A stretch of 64,000 nt of DNA from an uncultured Erysipelotrichaceae bacterium (GCA_900538465.1 UPXV01000008.1:1-64000), one strand, 5' to 3'; counted from the first letter of the stretch, positions 49,385-58,239 are shown. A program made the numbers and translations. The notes: generated from the sequence alone by a model not told the origin.

Positions 49385-50618
49385 ATTAGCAATTTGTTCC
49401 ATAATGATATTTGGATGTCAATCTCAAGATCCAAAAATTGTTCAAAAAGGGAAAAACAATGAAACAGTTTCAATCAATTTTTTAACAGGTGCACTGTCTA
49501 AAGACAATATTGAATATATGAATGAGATAATGCAAAACTTTCATAAAGAAAATCCAAATATAGATATTGATTATGAAGGTTATCAACAAGAACAAAATAC
49601 AGATAAGACTTTAGCTGATGTTATTGAAGAAAGATTAAAGAATAATGAAGCAACTGATGTTGCATGTATGGATGTAAAAAATATTTTTGATTTTGTTAAT
49701 GAAGGAAGACTTGCGGATCTTAGTGATATGCCTTTTAGTGATAAGCTCATTGATGTTGCTAAAAAAGATTCTATAGTTAATGGAAAAGTTTATTCTGTTC
49801 CAGCTGCATTGGTAGGTTATTGTATGATTTCTAACATGGATATGTTAAAAGAATGTGGTCTATCAAAACCAACCAATTGGGATGAATTCTTACATTGTTG
49901 TGAAGTTTTAAAACAAAAAGGATATCAGCCTATTGTAGGAACTCAAAAATTTATGAAGTTAATTATTTATGCTGGTGGATTATCTCAAATTTACTTAAGT
50001 GATCATAGTGATGAATATATTCAAAAGTTGAACAGTGGAGAAATGAAGATTAGTGAATTTGCTAGACCTGGTTTTGAAATGTTGCAAACATTAATAGATA
50101 AAGGCTATTTAGATGCAAAAGAAGCATTAAAATATAAACCAGCTGATTTGGTTAAACTTTATAGTCAAAAGAAAGGATGTTTTGCGTTTAGTTTTTCTAC
50201 TATGATAAAACCAAACAGTGTTGATTTTAACTTTGAATTATCTGGAATCCCAATGAAGGGTGGAAATATTTGTTTGGTTGCTTCTGATCGTAGAATGTCT
50301 GTATTTACAAAGAGCCAACATGTTGAAGAATGTAAAAAGTTTGTTGATTATTTTTCTAATGATAAGGTACAACAAAAAACTTTAGAAACATTTGGGAAAT
50401 TCCCTGCATATAAAGATACAAATATAAAATTAGATAACAGACTTAAAGATTTAAATGAAACAATTTTACATGGAAATACAATGTTACTTCAAGATTATAA
50501 TTTAAGGTTTGAACAATGGGCAAATTTGGATGCCTTATGTGATGGTTTATTAGCAGGAAAAACTGTTCAACAACAATTGGATGCATTTGATGCTATACAA
50601 AAAGACTCTCTATCTTAG
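49362..50618 (+). CDS. Solute-binding lipoprotein without a permease, end of the phosphorelay operon
   Basis: A 418-residue family 1 (sugar-type) extracellular binding protein. The signal peptide ends in a lipobox-like IFGC with lipid-anchored Cys19. Typical features follow: a two-lobed domain with VSINFLTGALS, NEIMQNFHKENPNIDI and ADLSD near the N-terminus. No ABC permease or ATPase lies in the window near it. The start overlaps the kinase gene by 23 bases. It most likely presents a bound sugar to the sensor domain of the kinase; family precedent for binding-protein/kinase pairs supports this, but the ligand is unknown. A terminator follows. Confidence 0.9.
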   Translation: MKIKNIIKLAICSIMIFGCQSQDPKIVQKGKNNETVSINFLTGALSKDNIEYMNEIMQNFHKENPNIDIDYEGYQQEQNTDKTLADVIEERLKNNEATDVACMDVKNIFDFVNEGRLADLSDMPFSDKLIDVAKKDSIVNGKVYSVPAALVGYCMISNMDMLKECGLSKPTNWDEFLHCCEVLKQKGYQPIVGTQKFMKLIIYAGGLSQIYLSDHSDEYIQKLNSGEMKISEFARPGFEMLQTLIDKGYLDAKEALKYKPADLVKLYSQKKGCFAFSFSTMIKPNSVDFNFELSGIPMKGGNICLVASDRRMSVFTKSQHVEECKKFVDYFSNDKVQQKTLETFGKFPAYKDTNIKLDNRLKDLNETILHGNTMLLQDYNLRFEQWANLDALCDGLLAGKTVQQQLDAFDAIQKDSLS

Positions 50619-50634
50619 TGATAGAGAGTTTTTA
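50605..50634 (+). terminator. Terminator of the phosphorelay operon
   Basis: ACTCTCTATC (50605-50614) pairs with GATAGAGAGT (50620-50629), followed by TTTT. The arms overlap the lipoprotein stop region. Confidence 0.85.
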
Positions 50635-50663
50635 AAAACTCATAAAGGTTTAACCTTTATGAG
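50631..50663 (-). terminator. Terminator of the EF-G-like gene
   Basis: CTCATAAAGGTT (50639-50650) pairs with AACCTTTATGAG (50652-50663). On the minus strand TTTTTAAAAA follows. It contains the stop codon of the EF-G-like gene. Confidence 0.8.
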
Positions 50664-52710
50664 CTTCAATGACTTTATTAACAATGATATCAGGAGCAAA
50701 TTCATATCCTAAGAATTCCATTTCAAAGAATCCTTGACCTTGAGTCATTGATCTTAAATCAACAGCATAATTCATGACTTCTGATTGAGGCGCTTCGGCA
50801 GTAATTTTTACCATACCATCCTCTAAAATATCGCTTCCCATGACACGTGCACGTTTCTTGTTGAAATGTCCCATAATATCTCCAGTAAATTCTTCTCCAA
50901 CATAAACATACAATGTGACAAATGGTTCTAGTAATGCAGGTTTGGCTTTTGGGATGGCTTCTTTAAAGCACATAACTGTAGCTGTTTTAAATGCCATTTC
51001 AGATGAATCAACACTATGATATGATCCATCAATCAAAGTCGCTTTGATACCTAGTGTTGGATAGCCAGCCAAAACACCTGATTTGGTAGCTTCGACTAAA
51101 CCTTTTTCAACAGCAGGGAAATATGCTCTTGGAACAGCTCCACCAAAAACTTTTTCTTCAAAAACAAATGGAACACTATAATCATTCAATGGTTCAAATA
51201 TGATTTCAACATCACCATATTGACCATGACCACCAGATTGTTTCTTGTATTTATAACGATGCGTTACACTACCACGAATTGTTTCACGATAAGGAATAAT
51301 AATATCATCCAATTGCACATCAATCTTATATCTTTCTTTTAATTTTGCAACAACTGTTTCAATATGAATATCACCAATACCAAATAAACATTGTTGTTTT
51401 GTTTCAGGATTATTTTCAAAGATTAATGTTTGATCTTCTTCTAATAACTTATTTAATGCATTCGCAATTTTTTCTTCATTGGCTTTACCAACAGGTTTGA
51501 TGGCTTTACCAAAATAAGGATGAGAGAAAGTAATTGGTTCATAAATGACACGATAATCTAAAGTACATAAAGTGTCATTTGTTTGAGTATATGATAATTT
51601 TGATAATGCCCCAATATCTCCAGCATTTAAACAATCTGTTTCAATTAAATCTTTACCCTTCATAATATAAAGTTTATTGACTTTTTCAACTTCTTTTTTA
51701 TTCACATTATATAAAGACATACCTGTGTGAATTGATCCCGTACAGACTTTAAATAAAGAAATTCTACCTACAAATGGATCAGCAATTGTTTTAAAAATAA
51801 AGAGTGATGGAGGTAATGATTCATCAAAACCAATTAAATCATCTTCTCCCGTTTCTTCATTTTTAACAACCATTGAATTCACCATATCTCCAGCTGCACT
51901 AAAGAAAGCAACCATAGAATTTAAAACAATTTGAATTCCTATTTGATTTGTCCCACATAAAACAGGAATTAAAGTATGATTCATAACTCCTTGGCGTAAT
52001 GCCCAAGAAATCTCTTCTTTTGTAAAAGGTTCTTCATTAATATATTTTTCTAATAATTCATCATTTGTATTGGCAACAGCTTCATCAATCATATTCTTGA
52101 TAGGTGTAATCTCATCCCACATATGATCAGGAATAGGGCATGGATGTGTTTGTTCACCCTCGAAATAACGTCCTTCCATTTTAGCAACATTCACATAACC
52201 CACCATTTTGTTTCCTTCCATGATAGGAACTTGAATAGGGGCAATGGCTTTGCCATAAGTCATTTTTAATTCTTCTAATTTTGTTTTGTAAGCAGCATTT
52301 GGATAATCAAGACCACTGATATAAATCATTTTGGCTTTGTCGTGAGCTTGGTGCATGGCTTGTTTTGTACCAACGTTAATCCCTTCAGTTGCAGGAACAA
52401 CAATCAAAGCACTTTCAGCTACTTTTAACGCAGCTTCTACTTCTCCAACAAAGTCAAATGAACCTGGTGTATCAAGAATGTTAATTTTACATTCATTCCA
52501 TTCTAATGGAATAACAGATAGACCAATGGAAGTTTGTCTTTTGATTTCTTCAGGGGAATAATCACTGACAGTATTTCCATCTTGAATAGTTCCAATACGA
52601 TTTGTAATCCCAGCACGATAAGCCATAGCTTCTATCACGCTGGTTTTACCACTCCCAGAGTGACCTAACACGATCACGTTTCCAATTTCGTTTGAGTGAT
52701 AAGTTCTCAT
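50650..52710 (-). CDS. EF-G-like GTPase with atypical GTP-binding motifs
   Basis: A 686-residue protein with the five-domain layout of elongation factor G, including domain IV (THRYKYKKQSGGHGQYGDVEI) and the C-terminal GYEFAPDI region. It differs from canonical EF-G: G1 is GHSGSGKTS (16-24), the switch II motif is DTPGS with Ser84 in place of the catalytic His of DTPGH, and the G4 NKxD is SGLD (132-135). This matches the EF-G-like paralogue group found besides fusA, whose function is unclear; it is not a plain tetracycline-resistance protein. AAGGAG precedes the ATG at 52710; the GTG at 52719 abuts that site. Confidence 0.88.
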   Translation of the reverse strand: MRTYHSNEIGNVIVLGHSGSGKTSVIEAMAYRAGITNRIGTIQDGNTVSDYSPEEIKRQTSIGLSVIPLEWNECKINILDTPGSFDFVGEVEAALKVAESALIVVPATEGINVGTKQAMHQAHDKAKMIYISGLDYPNAAYKTKLEELKMTYGKAIAPIQVPIMEGNKMVGYVNVAKMEGRYFEGEQTHPCPIPDHMWDEITPIKNMIDEAVANTNDELLEKYINEEPFTKEEISWALRQGVMNHTLIPVLCGTNQIGIQIVLNSMVAFFSAAGDMVNSMVVKNEETGEDDLIGFDESLPPSLFIFKTIADPFVGRISLFKVCTGSIHTGMSLYNVNKKEVEKVNKLYIMKGKDLIETDCLNAGDIGALSKLSYTQTNDTLCTLDYRVIYEPITFSHPYFGKAIKPVGKANEEKIANALNKLLEEDQTLIFENNPETKQQCLFGIGDIHIETVVAKLKERYKIDVQLDDIIIPYRETIRGSVTHRYKYKKQSGGHGQYGDVEIIFEPLNDYSVPFVFEEKVFGGAVPRAYFPAVEKGLVEATKSGVLAGYPTLGIKATLIDGSYHSVDSSEMAFKTATVMCFKEAIPKAKPALLEPFVTLYVYVGEEFTGDIMGHFNKKRARVMGSDILEDGMVKITAEAPQSEVMNYAVDLRSMTQGQGFFEMEFLGYEFAPDIIVNKVIEAHKG

Positions 52711-52769
52711 TTGTATCACGCTCCTTTTTAAGATTTTCTTTCTTTTATTTTAACACAAGTGAGAATTAA

Positions 52770-52783
52770 TGAAAACGGTTACA
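52770..52783. promoter_or_regulatory. Catabolite-response (cre) site
   Basis: TGAAAACGGTTACA matches the CcpA consensus TGWAANCGNTNWCA at every fixed position. It lies between the divergent EF-G-like gene and the 52845 operon, directly before a TATAAT at 52785-52790. Confidence 0.55.
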
Positions 52784-52816
52784 GTATAATTATAGTGAAA
52801 TTTATAAAAAAAATGA

Positions 52817-52822
52817 TATAAT
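52817..52822 (+). promoter_or_regulatory. -10 box of the 52845-54889 operon
   Basis: TATAAT at 52817-52822, 22 bases before the first gene; the -35 region is weak. A second TATAAT lies at 52785-52790. Confidence 0.4.
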
Positions 52823-52844
52823 AAAAATACAGGAGGGCAAAACA

Positions 52845-53135
52845 ATGGAAGTTGGATTAATTATTGTGTTATTTTTATCAAGTGCATTAGCATTAGATTG
52901 CCTGTACAACCATAGAATAAAAACAACAGGAGCATTGTTGATTTTAAACTTATGTTTAACTGTTGCTTTGGCTTACCAATTTCAACAAATGGAAAAAATC
53001 TTTTATTTGTTATTGGGCTGTGCTGGTTTGGTAGCTTTGTTCTTTGGTGTGAAATTCTATTTGAGAAAGAAAAAAGAAACAGCTGTCATTATTGATAATG
53101 CTGATCGAATGATTGAAGAAAAAGAGGAGAACTAA
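52845..53135 (+). CDS. Small membrane protein of unknown function
   Basis: A 96-residue protein with three hydrophobic helices (about 3-20, 27-45 and 52-70) and an acidic cytoplasmic tail (KKKETAVIIDNADRMIEEKEEN). No family recognised. AGGAGGG lies before the ATG at 52845. Its stop overlaps the cyclophilin start (TAATG), so it heads a coupled operon with the peptidyl-prolyl isomerase, the glutaredoxin-like protein and galE. A possible catabolite-response site lies upstream. The role is unknown. Confidence 0.72.
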   Translation: MEVGLIIVLFLSSALALDCLYNHRIKTTGALLILNLCLTVALAYQFQQMEKIFYLLLGCAGLVALFFGVKFYLRKKKETAVIIDNADRMIEEKEEN

Positions 53136-53617
53136 TGGAAACAATTAAATTTGAAATTGAAATGCAAGATGGCAAAATTATGAAAGGTGAACTTTATCCT
53201 GAAGTTGCACCAATCACAGTTAAAAATTTTGTTGGATTAATTGAAAATCATTTTTATGATGGATTGATTTTTCATAGAGTCATTCCTGGATTTATGATTC
53301 AAGGTGGAGGACTAGATGCCAATATGAATGAAAAACGTTGTCCATCTATTAAAGGTGAATTTAGCAGTAATGGTTTCGATAATCAATTATTACATACAAA
53401 AGGTGTTCTTTCTATGGCACGAACAATGGTAAAAGATTCAGCGAGCTCTCAATTTTTTATCATGCATGAAAGTGCTCCACATTTAGATGGTGAGTATGCT
53501 GCTTTTGGGAAAATTACAGAAGGCTTGGATGTTGTTGATGAAATTGCGAATGTATCAACAAACTTTCAAGATTGTCCATTATCACCAATTGTGATAAAAA
53601 CAATGAGGTTGTTATAA
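53135..53617 (+). CDS. Peptidyl-prolyl cis-trans isomerase, cyclophilin type
   Basis: A 160-residue single cyclophilin domain without signal peptide or anchor, so cytoplasmic. The active-site Arg lies in FHRVIPGFMIQGG, and the SSQFFI and DGEYAAFGKI segments complete the proline pocket. The tryptophan that binds cyclosporin in human CypA is replaced (SAPHLDGEYAAFG), as in many bacterial forms. It speeds folding at X-Pro bonds. It begins within the stop of the upstream membrane-protein gene and is followed one base later by the glutaredoxin-like gene. Confidence 0.93.
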   Translation: METIKFEIEMQDGKIMKGELYPEVAPITVKNFVGLIENHFYDGLIFHRVIPGFMIQGGGLDANMNEKRCPSIKGEFSSNGFDNQLLHTKGVLSMARTMVKDSASSQFFIMHESAPHLDGEYAAFGKITEGLDVVDEIANVSTNFQDCPLSPIVIKTMRLL

Positions 53618-53618
53618 A

Positions 53619-53882
53619 ATGAAATTCTTTTACTTAGAAAACTGTCCACATTGTCGACGTGCAAGACAATGGATGGAAGAGTTGTATCAGGAAAATCCTG
53701 AATATAGAAAAATTCCTATTGAGATGATTGAAGAAAGCAAGCAAGCTGATATAGCAAATGCTTATGATTATTATTATGTTCCTTGTTATTTTGAGGGTGA
53801 TCAAAAATTACATGAAGGGGTTGCGAGTAAGGACATAATTCAAAATATTTTCGATAACTATTTAAGGAGGATGAAACAATGA
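53619..53882 (+). CDS. Glutaredoxin-like thioredoxin-fold protein
   Basis: An 87-residue thioredoxin-fold protein. The redox motif CPHC (NCPHCRRAR) starts at Cys9 and the cis-Pro is in YYYVPCYF. Length and layout match glutaredoxin-like or thioredoxin-like proteins that reduce disulfides in the cytoplasm. Only one base separates it from the cyclophilin stop, and its stop overlaps galE (ATGA), so it is surely cotranscribed. The electron donor is unknown; in an anaerobe it may serve as a general thiol reductant. Confidence 0.85.
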   Translation: MKFFYLENCPHCRRARQWMEELYQENPEYRKIPIEMIEESKQADIANAYDYYYVPCYFEGDQKLHEGVASKDIIQNIFDNYLRRMKQ

Positions 53883-54889
53883 AAATATTAGTTACAGGTG
53901 GTGCAGGTTATATAGGAAGTCATATCTGTGTAGAATTAATTCAAGCAGGTCATGACGTTGTTGTGATTGATGATTTTTCTAATTCAAGACCAGAAGTTTT
54001 GGATTATATTCAACAAATCACGGGAAAACGTGTAAAGTTTTATGAATTTAATATTCTTGATGAAGCCAAAACAGAAGCTGTCTTTAAAGAAAATCAATTA
54101 GATGCTATTATTCACTGTGCTGCATTTAAAGCCGTTGGTGAATCTGTTTCTAAACCAATTGAATATTATACAAATAACTTAATGACGACTTTAATTGTGA
54201 CAAAAATGATGAGAGATTATCATGTTAACAATATTGTCTTTAGTTCATCTGCAACTGTTTATGGAGATCCAAAGGTTGTTCCTTTAACTGAAGATTGTCC
54301 ATTAGGAGAAACAACAAATCCATATGGAACAAGTAAAGCAATGATGGAAAGAGTCTTAACTGATGTTCAACATGCTTATCCACAAATGTCAGTGACACTC
54401 CTTCGTTACTTCAATCCAATTGGAGCACATGATTCAGGATTGATTGGAGAAAATCCAAAAGGAATACCAAATAACTTGATGCCTTATATTATGAAAGTTG
54501 CAACTGGAGAATTGCCTTGCTTAGGTGTCTTTGGTGATGATTATGATACACCAGATGGAACTGGCGTTCGTGATTATATTCATGTTGTAGACTTGGCTAA
54601 AGGACATGTGGCTGCAATTGAAAAATATAATAAACCAGGTGTGCATATTTGTAATTTAGGAACAGGTAAAGGATATAGTGTTCTTGAAATTGTCCATGCG
54701 TTTGAAAAAGTTAATGGCATTAAGATTAACTATAAAATTAAAGATAGACGTCCAGGTGATATTGCAACTTGTTATGCCGATCCAACACGTGCAAAAGAAG
54801 AACTTGGATGGGTTGCTCAAAAGACATTGGAAGATATGTGTCGTGATACTTGGAATTTTGCAAAAAAACAATTATCAATTGAAGATTAA
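53879..54889 (+). CDS. galE: UDP-glucose 4-epimerase
   Basis: A 336-residue short-chain dehydrogenase-type epimerase. The NAD motif is TGGAGYIGSHICVEL at the N-terminus, the catalytic triad Ser lies in FSSSATVYG, and the YxxxK pair in NPYGTSKAMM. VRDYIHVVDLAKGH and the RRPGDIA segment bind the UDP-sugar. It interconverts UDP-glucose and UDP-galactose for galactose use and for envelope glycans. Its start overlaps the upstream stop by four bases. It is the last gene of its operon and ends in a terminator. No galK or galT is nearby. Confidence 0.97.
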   Translation: MKILVTGGAGYIGSHICVELIQAGHDVVVIDDFSNSRPEVLDYIQQITGKRVKFYEFNILDEAKTEAVFKENQLDAIIHCAAFKAVGESVSKPIEYYTNNLMTTLIVTKMMRDYHVNNIVFSSSATVYGDPKVVPLTEDCPLGETTNPYGTSKAMMERVLTDVQHAYPQMSVTLLRYFNPIGAHDSGLIGENPKGIPNNLMPYIMKVATGELPCLGVFGDDYDTPDGTGVRDYIHVVDLAKGHVAAIEKYNKPGVHICNLGTGKGYSVLEIVHAFEKVNGIKINYKIKDRRPGDIATCYADPTRAKEELGWVAQKTLEDMCRDTWNFAKKQLSIED

Positions 54890-54895
54890 CTGATG

Positions 54896-54927
54896 AAGCA
54901 CTTTTTGAAAAAAGTGCTTTTCATTTT
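54896..54927 (+). terminator. Terminator of galE
   Basis: AAGCACTTTTT pairs with AAAAAGTGCTT and is followed by TTCATTTTC; it starts 6 bases after the galE stop. Confidence 0.85.
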
Positions 54928-54977
54928 CTTTCAAAGACATTTGCGCTATAATAAGTGTAGAAAGAAGGAATGTTGAA

Positions 54978-55508
54978 ATGGAAGAAGCACAATATGAAAA
55001 TCATTTTGAATGGACCAAGCCATTATTATTAGAACAATATAAAATCAGTAAACCATGGAAATTTCCTCGTTGGATAAGTATTTTTATTGGACTTATTATT
55101 CATATCAATTTATTATTGAATTTGGTATTTTTCTTTAGAAATGGTGATGGTAATAACTTATCGTTTCTTGTGATTTTCTTTTTATTTGTGATTATGTATT
55201 GGATGTTTCCATTTCTTGTTGTGGATTTGAAGAGTTCTCAGATAAAGAAAAAATATGGAGATGTAAAAAAAGACTCTTATTATTTTGAAGAGGAACATAT
55301 TCGTTTTGTAGATGAATTCACTCAAAATGAGAATTTTATAATGTATAAAGAGATAACACATTTGCGGGATACAAAATCGTTTTATGTTTTAAAAATGGGT
55401 CCAAAAAAAGGATTGTTTCTTTATAAAAATGGATTTACAAAAGGAAATATGAATGAATTTGTTTCTTTTGTTAAAGAACAAGTTCATAAAAGTCGTATGC
55501 TTGAATAA
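54978..55508 (+). CDS. YcxB-like membrane protein
   Basis: A 176-residue protein with two close membrane segments (about 33-53 and 59-80) after a short N-terminal part, then a cytoplasmic beta domain of about 90 residues with the YcxB-like order (FEEEHIRFVDEFTQNENFIMYKEITHL then FYVLKMGPKKGLFLYKNGF). The family is widespread in Firmicutes and uncharacterised. GAAGGAA precedes the ATG. It is followed 14 bases later by the acylphosphatase gene on the same strand. Confidence 0.78.
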   Translation: MEEAQYENHFEWTKPLLLEQYKISKPWKFPRWISIFIGLIIHINLLLNLVFFFRNGDGNNLSFLVIFFLFVIMYWMFPFLVVDLKSSQIKKKYGDVKKDSYYFEEEHIRFVDEFTQNENFIMYKEITHLRDTKSFYVLKMGPKKGLFLYKNGFTKGNMNEFVSFVKEQVHKSRMLE

Positions 55509-55522
55509 AGAAGGTGAAGAAT

Positions 55523-55795
55523 ATGAAGGTTAGAAAACATTTTGTTTTTTATGGACGTGTACAAGCCGTTGGATTTCGCTTTACAATTGATCAGATTGCA
55601 AGCCAGTTAGGATTAACTGGGTGGGCTAAAAATCAATATGATGGGACTGTTGAAGCGTGCGTTCAAGGAGAACCTCAGTTGATTCAACAATTGTTAAATG
55701 AACTAAAAAGTGATCGTTTTATTCGTATTGATAGAATTCAAGAAGATGATGTTGATGTTTTGGCACATGAATCATCATTTGAGATACATTTTTAA
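55523..55795 (+). CDS. acyP: Acylphosphatase
   Basis: A 90-residue acylphosphatase, the usual length. The active-site loop GRVQAVGFRF holds the phosphate-binding Arg, and GWAKNQYDGTVE holds the catalytic Asn. It hydrolyses acyl-phosphates such as acetyl-phosphate or carbamoyl-phosphate and can limit their build-up in anaerobes. An in-frame TTG-type start at 55514 precedes the binding site AAGGTGAAG, so the ATG at 55523 is preferred. A strong terminator at 55860-55899 follows. Confidence 0.95.
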   Translation: MKVRKHFVFYGRVQAVGFRFTIDQIASQLGLTGWAKNQYDGTVEACVQGEPQLIQQLLNELKSDRFIRIDRIQEDDVDVLAHESSFEIHF

Positions 55796-55859
55796 ACAAA
55801 AATCAAGGTAGTCTATTTGGTACAAGGATAGATGAAAAAAATAATAAAAATTTTGACAT

Positions 55860-55899
55860 GAAAAAGTGTTGATATATTCAATGCTTTTTCATTTTCTTT
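55860..55899 (+). terminator. Terminator of the acylphosphatase unit
   Basis: A 13-bp stem with two G-U pairs, GAAAAAGTGTTGA (55860-55872) with TCAATGCTTTTTC (55878-55890), and a TATAT loop, followed by ATTTTCTTT. Confidence 0.8.
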
Positions 55900-55962
55900 G
55901 CAAAAAGTAAAAAAATAATAGATGACCTATCATTCATATTGCTTTATAATGAAATCACTGTG

Positions 55963-55971
55963 TGCTAGAAT
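55963..55971 (+). promoter_or_regulatory. Candidate extended -10 promoter of nrdDG
   Basis: TG-C-TAGAAT (55963-55971) is the best -10 in the 160 bases between the acylphosphatase terminator and nrdD. I find no clear NrdR box. Confidence 0.35.
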
Positions 55972-56056
55972 AAATGAGCAAAATGATAAGAACATAGAAA
56001 TATGTCAATATAAAAAAACTGCTGTAAGATTTTAATGTTAAGGGAGGAAAAGGAAC

Positions 56057-58237
56057 ATGAAAATTATTAAACGTAATGGAGCAGAAGTGCAGTTTGATGA
56101 ACTCAAAATTACTGCGGCAATTGAAAAGGCAAACAAAGAGGTTGTGGAGACAGAAAGATTATCTGAAGAAGACATTGATAACATTACCAATAATGTTAAA
56201 TATCAATGTGAAAAAATGAAAAGAGCTTTAAGTGTTGAAGAAATTCAAAACTTAGTTGAAGATGAAATTATGAAGTTGAATGCTTTTTCAGTGGCTAGAA
56301 AATATATTACATATCGTTATAAAAGAGCGCTTGTTCGTAAAGCCAATACAACTGATGAACAAATTTTAAGTTTGATTGAATGTGATAACGAAGAAGTAAA
56401 ACAAGAAAATTCAAACAAGAATCCAACTGTTAATAGTGTTCAAAGAGACTATATGGCAGGTGAAGTCAGCAAAGATATTACAAAACGTTTATTATTGCCT
56501 GAACATATTGTCAAAGCTCATGAAGAAGGGATTATTCATTTCCATGATTCTGATTATTTTGCTCAACATATGCATAACTGTTGTTTAGTCAACTTAGAAG
56601 ATATGTTGCAAAATGGAACAGTGATTAGTGAAACAATGATTGAAAGACCAAAGAGTTTTTCAACAGCTTGTAATATTGCAACTCAAATTATTGCTCAAGT
56701 AGCAAGTTCTCAATATGGTGGACAAAGTATCAGTTTGTCTCATTTAGCACCTTTTGTTGATGTCAGTCGTCAAAAGTTTAGAAAAGAAGTTCGTGAAGAA
56801 TTTGAACAAGAAGGTATTGAAGTTACAGATCAACAAATTAATGAATTGGCTGAGTATCGTGTTCGTAAAGAAATTAATCGTGGTGTGCAAATGATTCAAT
56901 ATCAAGTCATTACTTTAATGACAACAAATGGACAAGCACCTTTTGTGACAGTTTTCATGTATTTAAATGAAGTGCCTGAAGGACAAACAAAAGATGATTT
57001 GGCTATGATTATTGAAGAAACTTTAAATCAAAGAATTATTGGGGTTAAAAATGAACAAGGCATTTATGTCACTCCAGCATTCCCTAAATTAATTTATGTT
57101 TTAGAGGAAGACAATATTCATGAAGATAGTAAGTATTGGTATTTAACAGAGTTGGCAGCAAAATGTACTGCAAAACGTATGGTCCCTGATTATATTTCTG
57201 AAAAGAAAATGAAAGAATTAAAAGTGGATACAAATGGTGATGGACATTGTTATACATGTATGGGATGCCGTAGTTTCTTAACACCATATGTTGATCCTCA
57301 AACACAACGTGCAAAATATTATGGACGTTTTAACCAAGGTGTTGTTACAATTAACTTGGTTGATGTAGCTTGTTCATCTAAGGGTGATTTAAAAGAATTC
57401 TGGCGTATTATGGATGAAAGATTAGATTTATGTAAAGAAGCTTTAATGTGCCGTCATAATCGTTTAAAAGGAACACCTAGTGATGTTGCACCAATTTTAT
57501 GGCAATATGGTGCTCTAGCAAGACTTAAAAAAGGTGAAACATTAGATAAATTATTATATGGTGGATATTCTACAATTTCTTTAGGATATGCTGGACTTTG
57601 TGAATGTGTGAAATATATGACAGGAAAATCTCATACTGATCCAGAAATTACACCTTTTGCGTTGGAAATTATGCAACATTTAAATGATAAATGTGCACAG
57701 TGGAAAGCTGAAGAAAATATGGACTTTAGTTTATACGGAACACCAATTGAATCAACAACATATAAATTTGCAAAATGTTTACAAAAACGTTTTGGAAAGA
57801 TTCCTGGTGTCACTGATAAAAACTACATTACAAATAGCTATCATGTCAATGTCACTGAAGAAATCGATGCCTTTACAAAATTAACATTTGAATCACAATT
57901 CCAACAATTATCTCCAGGAGGAGCTATCAGCTATGTTGAAGTTCCAAATATGCAAGATAACTTAGATGCCGTATTGGCTGTTATGAAACATATTTATGAA
58001 AATATTATGTATGCGGAATTAAATACAAAATGTGATTATTGTATGGAATGTGGTTATGATGGTGAAATTCAAATTAAAGAAGACGATGATGGTAAATTGA
58101 TTTGGATTTGTCCTAACTGTGGAAATACAGATCAAGACAAGATGAGTGTTGCTAGACGTACTTGTGGTTATATTGGAACACAATTCTGGAATCAAGGAAG
58201 AACACAAGAAATTAAAGAACGTGTTCTCCACTTATAA
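56057..58237 (+). CDS. nrdD: Anaerobic ribonucleoside-triphosphate reductase, catalytic subunit
   Basis: A 726-residue class III reductase that turns ribonucleotides into deoxyribonucleotides without oxygen, using a glycyl radical. An N-terminal ATP-cone (about 1-95, MKIIKRNGAEVQFDELKI) gives allosteric control. The C-terminal motif RRTCGYIGTQFWNQGR carries the radical Gly704, and CDYC/CPNC form the zinc site near 660-690. AGGGAGG precedes the ATG. The activase nrdG starts two bases after the stop. Together they indicate an anaerobic life style. Confidence 0.97.
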   Translation: MKIIKRNGAEVQFDELKITAAIEKANKEVVETERLSEEDIDNITNNVKYQCEKMKRALSVEEIQNLVEDEIMKLNAFSVARKYITYRYKRALVRKANTTDEQILSLIECDNEEVKQENSNKNPTVNSVQRDYMAGEVSKDITKRLLLPEHIVKAHEEGIIHFHDSDYFAQHMHNCCLVNLEDMLQNGTVISETMIERPKSFSTACNIATQIIAQVASSQYGGQSISLSHLAPFVDVSRQKFRKEVREEFEQEGIEVTDQQINELAEYRVRKEINRGVQMIQYQVITLMTTNGQAPFVTVFMYLNEVPEGQTKDDLAMIIEETLNQRIIGVKNEQGIYVTPAFPKLIYVLEEDNIHEDSKYWYLTELAAKCTAKRMVPDYISEKKMKELKVDTNGDGHCYTCMGCRSFLTPYVDPQTQRAKYYGRFNQGVVTINLVDVACSSKGDLKEFWRIMDERLDLCKEALMCRHNRLKGTPSDVAPILWQYGALARLKKGETLDKLLYGGYSTISLGYAGLCECVKYMTGKSHTDPEITPFALEIMQHLNDKCAQWKAEENMDFSLYGTPIESTTYKFAKCLQKRFGKIPGVTDKNYITNSYHVNVTEEIDAFTKLTFESQFQQLSPGGAISYVEVPNMQDNLDAVLAVMKHIYENIMYAELNTKCDYCMECGYDGEIQIKEDDDGKLIWICPNCGNTDQDKMSVARRTCGYIGTQFWNQGRTQEIKERVLHL

Positions 58238-58239
58238 TT

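Noticed and set aside
55853..55880. TTGACA at 55853 as a promoter for nrdD
   Set aside because: The bases after it form a 13-bp terminator stem with a T run, and no well-spaced -10 box exists.
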